DNA of 14,120 bases from Euperipatoides rowelli (Eukaryota; Onychophora; Udeonychophora; Euonychophora; Peripatopsidae): the NCBI GenBank assembly GCA_003024985.2, contig PXIH01S0005549.1; one strand, written 5' to 3'. The stretch's first letter is position 1. Each line of letters starts with the position of its first letter. A program made the position numbers and the translations under genes. Under the pieces are notes generated by a model. The model worked only from the letters and a program-made list of their open reading frames with translations, ran no database searches and was not told the DNA's origin. This document shows positions 8,471 through 14,120 of this stretch, in pieces.

Positions 8471-8835
8471 CCCTTTTTTCCAATAAACAGCTCTCTCTCT
8501 CTCTCCCACAAAGCCCGATACTGCATTTGAAAACCAGTAGAATGTTATATTTTAAGGCATTTACACATTTGTTTTAAATTTCCTTTTTTTTTTTATTAAT
8601 TTTGTATGTGAATAAAAAAAAAAGCACATTTTCTACAATTTGTGGTCTTACGAAAAAGGCTGAATTCAATGCTTTTAAGTTTAAAAGGCTGGTCACTGGT
8701 GACGTTAGAGAGGTGGTCTTTAATAAGAGGTCATTTGTGTGAAAAATGGATTGGGGCAAAGAAATGCTGGTCTTTAAAAACAGGCTGTTGCTAATAGCAG
8801 GGGTTTTCAATACAGGTTTTACTGTATTAATGCTT
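8471..8835 (-). repeat. diverged flank of the GACCACC repeat, ending TACAGTAAAACCTGT
   Basis: This stretch contains a (CT)7 microsatellite (8491-8504) and then diverged GGTGGTCTTTAATAA and GCTGGTCTTTAAAAACAGG units. It finishes at 8814-8828 with ACAGGTTTTACTGTA, which on the minus strand reads TACAGTAAAACCTGT. From memory, repeats that begin with such an end and contain GACCACC units occur in several marine invertebrate genomes, so 7880-8835 may be one element whose interior expanded. The opposite terminus is not clear. Confidence 0.5.
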
Positions 8836-9471
8836 TGGCTACATTTGTCTATCTGTAGTAGGCTAAGGGTGCATAATATGTTCATGAAAATATTATCCCA
8901 ATTCCCACGAATTTTATAAATTTTTGACTGCCATTAAATTTGTCCTATTAAAAATTATTATTTCTAGATCACAGTTCCTTTTACTAACCCACTTAACCTA
9001 ATTCCTCCCCCACCCCATATAATCTTGTAATCGAGTTTTTATTGCAAATTCCATCTGTTCAAATTTAATAGGATGACTGAGAACAAATTATCTCATTGTT
9101 TCACTAAATGCATTCCAAGTGTAAATCAAAACCGCATATTTCCCTTACATGAGAAATTCACATATTGTTTCCTGACTGTAATGTTGATAAGACAATTTCA
9201 ATACTTGAATGTGGCAAGGAATGTCCGCCATTATTGATCTTTATGGGCCTTTACGGAATGATTTGAATGGGTGATGTATAATGGTTGGAGATTGTTATCT
9301 TTGAAATGAATGTTAACACATTATATAACAATGATTGCACTCCTGGCTTGTTTTGATAGACGCTGATTGACAGCGAATTTTAATGGCAGTTTAAATTGAG
9401 TTTTCACGCAAAACAGTTGAACTTTTGTTTTACCTACTAACTATTTTATTATTATTTAGTTAATTTCTGTA

Positions 9472-9508
9472 ATAAAACCCACATCCGTCAGGGCTAGGAT
9501 TAGAACTT
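9472..9508 (+). repeat. dispersed repeat copy 1
   Basis: AATAAAACCCACATCCGTCA followed by GGGCTAGGATT closely matches 12256-12284 (AATAAAGCCCATATCCTTCG then GGGCTAGGG). Weaker similarity continues downstream in both places, ending in AATAATAAT. It is probably the end of an interspersed element. Confidence 0.65.
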
Positions 9509-9853
9509 TTCAATTGTTATATGTTATATTCTTTAATGAACTAAACCAATAATAATAATACTTGTTTTAATATTTAAAATACCATATTTGTTCTATCATT
9601 TTAAGTGCACACTCAACCTCAAAAAAAAATTACACTACAGAATCAGTTGAAATTTTTTTTAATTATTTTAAGTTAATTATATTTAACTCTTATGTATAGT
9701 ATATGTTTCACTTAAGTATGTTTACATTTAATGTATGTATATACCATAATTTGGAAGAGCTTATCACACAATTACTACACTTTGTCTCAAAAAAAATATT
9801 AATTTAATAAATCCTTCAAATTCTTAGTTAATAAAAATACTTTTTTTTTTCAG

Positions 9854-9925
9854 CTCCCAGGAACATTTGTAGCAAAAGTTAACTCCAGTCAGAACTGTGA
9901 AATTAATCCGGCCTCTGGAGATCAA
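9854..9925 (+). CDS. exon E, short linker exon
   Basis: Family not recognised. A 72-nt exon, phase 0 at both ends, follows a strong T-tract and CAG and ends at CAA|GTAATT. It encodes 24 residues, beginning LPGTFVAKVNSS and ending NPASGDQ, with one Cys and no clear domain. Reading past the donor stops at 9938-9940, as expected for intron. The phase fits exons D and F. Support is moderate because the exon is short; it rests on splice signals, phase and an open frame. Confidence 0.6.
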
Positions 9926-11391
9926 GTAATTATTCATTAGTCTTTGGTATTGCAGGGGACGATTTACTTGGTATCGCATCGTAATTAGAGAATCGTTTTT
10001 GAACAACTGCGAACCCTTTTCAATTGTATATCGCAGTTTTGAGATTGGAAAAAAATTCTTAGTACACTTAATGTAAAAATATACTAAAAACAAAAAGTAT
10101 TAATTAAAACCTGAAATTTGTAATTAATAGAGTTAAATTTTGTACAATATCAAATAGCAGTAATATCTATTGCAAAGTACAGAAACACATTCGTATAAAG
10201 TAGGGTACTCAGGAATGGTAAACCAGTGCTTAAAGTTAAATATTACTGATAATTGCTAATCAAATTCCAAATGTTGACTAGTAATATGATAATTGAAAAT
10301 TAATAAGTACTTCCCCTATATTGTATAACTTTTTTCTTATAGTTGTACAAACTTTTGTTTAACTTAACTACATTGTTATACGATTTGTTTCAAATTTTTG
10401 GGGGCTTATAATCCACTTATCATAAAGTTAGAGGTCTTAAATTTTTAACAGGTTTAAGCTAAATGATAATTCATTTTAAGTCTGTAAAATATGGATACTA
10501 ATCTGACCTTAAAAAGTGACAGACCATCTGATGGACAGAACTTAAAAAAGCGAGCATTACTCATAATGTGCAGTAGGCTCTTTTTGAACTTCTGAGAATG
10601 CTCACCCCACAAAATGTATACTATAACAGGCCTCATCCTTTGACTGGCTACAGGTTGCCACCTATGCAAGCCTATGGCCAGCAACTTTCAGGAATTAGTG
10701 GCAACACTTTTTGTCACAAAGAGTTCTATCGAATATACATTTAATAAAAAACATGGTCATTTAGATTTATTAATTACTAGTGAAAGAAGTCCCCTTAAAA
10801 ATAAGTTTTAAAAATGTATAGCAGACTGTTCCTGAGCTCCTGAGTTTGATATACAGTTGGAAAACAAACTTCAGAGCTCCTTTTAACCTAAATTTTCAAA
10901 AATTCATCCTCAGGATAAAAAAGGTCAGAAGGAGCATAAAATAGCTTCAGTCGGATCTGCTTTAACTGGACTTTCAAATAAACCAAACACCATTGTGCTA
11001 AGATGAGTGGTTGAGCGGTAGCAAAGCAATATTTAGANTTTTCAACTCTCTTATTATGTACTGTAGCTTGCAAAGTGTAACTAAGAATTCTACATTTCTC
11101 TAATTGCTTTCTGATTAAAGATTTATACTGTATATTGCTATAATTTAAATGACAGTTATTTGACTAAGAAAATCATGAATTGGTTTGGTATTTTTTAGAT
11201 GGGACGAATAGTAATTTTGTCTTAATTCGAATATTAAAATAGGTATCTAATAACCGAATAGTTACTTTTATTTTTTATTCTCTTTCAAATTGCTAATAAA
11301 TGAAAAATAAATGTCAGTAAATATTAATAATATTTGTTATATACTGTACAGTATAGATAGTAATAGACAGACAGAAAGATATACTGTAGAT

Positions 11392-11560
11392 CAGAGGTTG
11401 CCAACCCTATGCCTGTGGGCACCGTGGAGCCCATCAAGCAATTTATGTGTCTTCGCCGCTATTCAACCACGAAACGAAAGCTTGTCCATGTTGACTTGGC
11501 AATGCACGAATCCCATTGATTTAGATTGTGAGTGGTTAGGCAACCAATTTTAGCCAGTTG
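11392..11560. mobile_element. probable hAT-type element, left end only
   Basis: The sequence CAGAGGTTGCCAACCCTATG followed by CCTGTGGGCACCGTGGAGCCC has the look of hAT-derived non-autonomous elements (CAGRGGTTGCCAACC ends). Base composition is clearly more GC-rich than its surroundings until about 11560, perhaps to 11680. I could not find a matching right terminus or target duplication; CTCTG at 11875-11879 is one weak candidate. The end given here is only where the composition shift fades. Confidence 0.5.
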
Positions 11561-12255
11561 TTTTCTTGTAAATCAACATCTTTAATTCCACCTTTTGTGC
11601 CAAGATAACGCGGACGGACTTGAGTGCAGTTCACGCAGACGGCAGAATTGAGTCGTGGTGGGGATAGTTATCCACATTCAATATCAAAAATTAGGAATAT
11701 TACCATCATCTATAAGGAGGACATGATTGTAGTAGATGGACATAGAGACGGTCATTTTATACTGTCCTGCAATATACGTATTAGGGGCCATCGATAAAAA
11801 GTTAGAGTAAGAAGAAATTATATTCTACACAGATCAATAGACTTGTAGATCATTTCCCGCCTCATGTAATAAACTCTGCTTCGTGTAGCTCGTTTAAGGC
11901 AAGCCTGGATGTTTTTCTTAAAAGCTTACCCTATTTTCACAGTTAATAATATAATCTGTTTAGTGTATAATGTTTATAATTTTTGTGTGTAAAGACAACA
12001 TAGTCTAAACATAAAAGTACAGTAAATGGTATGTATTATTATTGTCTTCGCTGTTCATGTTGGCAAGTTAAACTGAATAAGTCATTTCAGTTTGAACATT
12101 ATTAATTACTCATAATTTGATTAATGTCAATTTAACTTTTTATTTTCTATAATTTAGATATGTTTTTGTTTAAATTATTTTATTTCTTTAAATCTTATTT
12201 ATTGTATATATAATAGTTTAATGAATCTAATGGAACCAAAAGCTTAAAAAATGTA

Positions 12256-12284
12256 AATAAAGCCCATATCCTTCGGGGCTAGGG
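12256..12284 (+). repeat. dispersed repeat copy 2
   Basis: AATAAAGCCCATATCCTTCG then GGGCTAGGG matches the copy at 9472-9508 with few differences. Both lie in the same orientation, 2.8 kb apart, with AT-rich sequence on each side. They are likely two insertions of one family, though a segmental duplication cannot be excluded. Confidence 0.65.
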
Positions 12285-12397
12285 CTTTATAAAGATGAAT
12301 GGTAAATTGCATTGTATATAATATTGTTCTATTATAGTTAAATAAATACGCAATAATAATTTATAATAAATAGGCATTTTTTTTTTTTTTTTTTTAG

Positions 12398-12726
12398 GAT
12401 TTTGAAGTGCCTAATAAAGATATAGCCCATTTTAGGAAAAATGCATTATGGGAATCCATGGAAAATTCTGTCATTTCTTATCCTTTCATGGGAGCATTGG
12501 AGGGCGCCTTGACCAACATTTCCTCCGAACCACTAACGTCCTCTTTAACAAGTGAAAAAAACGATTGGCCCCTTCCCAATTTTTCACAGTCAGAAAAAAA
12601 AATGACCAAGGTTACAAAAGGCTCAAATAAAGCTCAGTCTAGTTACCTATCCCTTTACAGAAAGAAAAGAGTTGAGCCAGACAACAGGGACTCTCGAAAA
12701 TTTTCATCTGAACAGCGAATACACAG
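12398..12726 (+). CDS. exon F, largest exon of the unidentified protein
   Basis: Family not recognised. After a 19-T tract and AG, the phase-0 frame reads 109 complete codons plus two bases. It begins DFEVPNKDIAHFRKNALWES, passes through a moderately hydrophobic part (SVISYPFMGALEGALTNI, about residues 25-42), a Ser/Thr-rich part, and a basic tail with YRKKRVEPDNRDSRKF. Donor is CACAG|GTGATG. Reading through gives Arg then TGA at 12728-12730, so retention of the 81-nt intron would truncate the protein at once. The hydrophobic part is too weak and too short of uninterrupted hydrophobic residues to call a membrane helix. KKR could be part of a nuclear localisation signal (inference). This is the best-supported exon by length and splice sites. 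Confidence 0.8.
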
Positions 12727-12807
12727 GTGATGCAGTTTCTACATCAGGTATTATAATACATAATCATCAATAGATTTGCCAGCTTATTTCTGATTTTTTT
12801 TTTTCAG
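12727..12807 (+). other. intron F/G, 81 nt, phase 2
   Basis: A very short intron with GTGATG donor and a T-rich tract plus CAG acceptor. It is the only non-phase-0 intron here. A second AG six bases into exon G (TCCCAG) would remove two residues in frame if used. Confidence 0.75.
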
Positions 12808-12967
12808 TCCCAGATCCCCTCATAAAATTATAGATAACAAACTAGGAGATGTAGAAATTGGTGATCTTGATGAAATGGATTACAACTACCTTCAGATGAA
12901 ACTAAAGGACTCTTTTCCCCATTTGACAATTGCTCATGGCAGCCCTATTACTATTGAGATGGCTATG
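12808..12967 (+). CDS. exon G, acidic and possibly helical segment
   Basis: Family not recognised. The last two bases of exon F (AG) join the first T to make Ser, and 53 further codons stay open: PRSPHKIIDN, then an acidic part with GDVEIGDLDEMDYNYLQMKL, then KDSFPHLTIAHGSP and ITIEMAM. The donor ATG|GTAAGT is close to consensus, and the exit phase is 0. The junction creates SPRSP, a Ser-Pro-rich basic motif of the kind phosphorylated by proline-directed kinases (inference). The acidic segment with hydrophobic residues could bind a partner, but no domain is recognised. The next exon is outside the window. Confidence 0.8.
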
Positions 12968-14120
12968 GTAAGTTTTACTGCATTATTATACATACAAACT
13001 CTTATTACTTTGTTAATTGTAAAAAAATTATCATTAAAGTATTATGTATAAATAATTATATATCTACCAATAGGGTCCTTGTGATTCTGATTACTTTAGG
13101 CCATTAAACATTAAAACTACTTTAATAATTGAAAATACAATATTTTTGATTTTTAAAAAAATCCTAAATGATGGACATTTATAGCTAAATTTATCTTTCC
13201 AAGAATATAATGCTATCCATTTGGACATTACTTAATAAGCAGGACCAGATTAAGGATACTTGATGCCTCTTATGAAAATTTAAAGCCTCAGAAAAACTTT
13301 TTGGTAGGGTCTACTGGTAGAGCCCCTGGTCAGCAGTTACAGGGGGAGCCACCTCCCTCCCTCTAAAACTGAAATTCATCAACACGTTTGCCAGGAAAAT
13401 AAATACAGCATGAGATTTCCTAAATAAAAAAAATTATAAGGCATTTTTAAGATTTAATTGTTAGAATTAATTTATTTTGACATTTTAAAATGTAAAAAAA
13501 AAAAAGAAATATTTTATCAGATGGTTAAAAATTATCAGCCTTAATAATTAAATAAGCACCGATGGTAAATAAAGTGGCTTTTGGACTCCATTTTGAATTT
13601 TTTTTATTCATTTTTTTTTTCAATCAACAGTACTAATTATAAAAGCCATCCTTGTCTAGCCTTTTTTATTTTATTTTTTAATAATACCAGTAGCTAATTT
13701 TGAAACTTTTCAAAGTCAAGTTTTTTATTTCCTAGAAAGTTGAAAATAAACAAATCATAAAAATATTCGGAATAAAGATGATTCATATAATATTTGACAA
13801 ATTTATTAAATTTCAACCCCATTAGTAACGCCTCTAATTTACCGGATAGCATCAGAAGGGATTTGTGAAATAAAAATGTTCTCCTAAAATAATTAATTGT
13901 ATAGATTCTCATTAAATTAATAGAGAATGGAGGTGGGTTGAGATAAACAGATAAAGTTAATTTCTATATTTTCATGCAAATGAGAATGCTTACACATTAT
14001 TTTGGCTAGGGTCCCCCCTAATTTTTTACGTTACAAATTAAATAAATATTAATGATAAAGTATACAGTTGCCACTTAGGCTGCCAGTAGCAATGTGTTAA
14101 TCATTACTATTCACACAGTT
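12968..14120 (+). other. 5' part of the intron after exon G
   Basis: AT-rich sequence starting GTAAGT with no convincing acceptor-exon-donor set before the window ends. About 13236-13380 (GCAGGACCAGATTAAGGATA, then GTAGAGCCCCTGGTCAGCAG) is more GC-rich and may be a transposon remnant, but no termini could be found. I see nothing else of note. Confidence 0.5.

Larger units (their letters stand above)
6654..9853 (+). other. intron D/E, 3.2 kb, repeat-rich
   Basis: It runs from GTACGT to a ten-plus T tract and CAG. Contents: a hairpin (6822-6864), a G-rich run (7390-7407), a perfect 16-bp palindrome (7605-7620, ATTGTAATATTACAAT), a repeat end with a hairpin (about 7760-7860), the GACCACC higher-order repeat (about 7880-8470) and its diverged extension (to 8835), and one copy of a dispersed repeat (about 9472-9508). 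No supportable gene is seen in 8836-9470. Confidence 0.55.
9926..12397 (+). other. intron E/F, 2.5 kb
   Basis: It starts GTAATT and ends with 19 T followed by AG at 12377-12397. It holds a perfect 16-bp palindrome TATACTGTACAGTATA (11340-11355), a probable hAT end (11392) and a dispersed repeat copy (12256-12284). There is one undetermined base (n) at 11038. The stretch 9940-11330 shows no supportable gene on either strand. Confidence 0.55.

Noticed and set aside
8574-8885. 103-codon minus-strand frame
   Set aside because: It covers the diverged GGTGGTCTTTAA repeat flank and T-rich sequence; its repeated LLKT-like phrases come from the repeat.
9824-10093. 89-codon minus-strand frame
   Set aside because: It overlaps exon E on the opposite strand and looks like a shadow.
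10454-11073. Minus-strand frames of 76 and 61 codons
   Set aside because: Isolated, with one containing the undetermined base, and no motif or splice context.
11311-11553. 80-codon plus-strand frame
   Set aside because: It runs from AT-rich intron into the hAT-like end and shows no protein motif; probably chance.
13694-13912. 72-codon minus-strand frame
   Set aside because: AT-driven composition rich in Phe, Asn, Lys and Leu, no context; treated as chance.

Overview
The window looks like an AT-rich stretch of nuclear DNA from an animal, probably an aquatic invertebrate. The evidence is seven short coding blocks bounded by spliceosomal splice signals (polypyrimidine tract plus AG, then GT or possibly GC). 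They are separated by introns of up to about 3.7 kb that are full of degenerate tandem repeats and remnants of non-autonomous DNA transposons. There are no Shine-Dalgarno sites, operons, tRNAs, rRNAs or CRISPR arrays. I cannot name the species or phylum; GTAGGCCTAC-type palindromes and GACCACC repeats fit a marine invertebrate, but that is an impression from memory.

All supported coding sequence is on the + strand and is best read as an internal piece of one multi-exon gene, about 336 codons: exon A 387-506, B 2421-2663, C 2884-2928, D 6615-6653, E 9854-9925, F 12398-12726 and G 12808-12967. The frame stays open across every proposed junction. All introns are phase 0 except the 81-nt F/G intron, which is phase 2. 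No start codon or final stop can be assigned, so the gene probably runs past both window edges. I do not recognise the protein family. The product appears hydrophilic: a basic helical segment (A), a Ser-rich then acidic/Pro-rich linker (B), two near-identical micro-peptides sharing VEFNLSP (C and D), a short linker (E), and a larger block with a basic KKR/SPRSP region and an acidic, possibly helical C-terminal part (F-G).

Region by region. 1-386 is upstream intron. The A/B intron (507-2420) holds a 17-unit GATGTCATC minisatellite (844-1258) and an older diverged duplication carrying the same palindrome (about 2020-2285). The C/D intron (2929-6614) holds a three-copy repeat of about 93 bp (3655-3925), a 54-bp minisatellite (about 4130-4440) and a 463-bp hAT-type MITE (4501-4963) flanked by TCTAGA-containing target duplications. 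The D/E intron (6654-9853) holds a hairpin (6822-6864), a G-rich run, a hairpin-bearing repeat end (about 7760-7860) and a GACCACC repeat with a higher-order period of about 193 bp (about 7880-8470) that grades into a related diverged block to 8835. The E/F intron (9926-12397) holds a second probable hAT end (11392) and the second copy of a dispersed repeat whose first copy is at 9472. From 12968 to the end is intron with at most a weak transposon remnant.

The strongest biological observations are the tandemly duplicated micro-exons C and D, and the run of symmetric phase-0 exons, in which any exon from B to E could be skipped without a frameshift.
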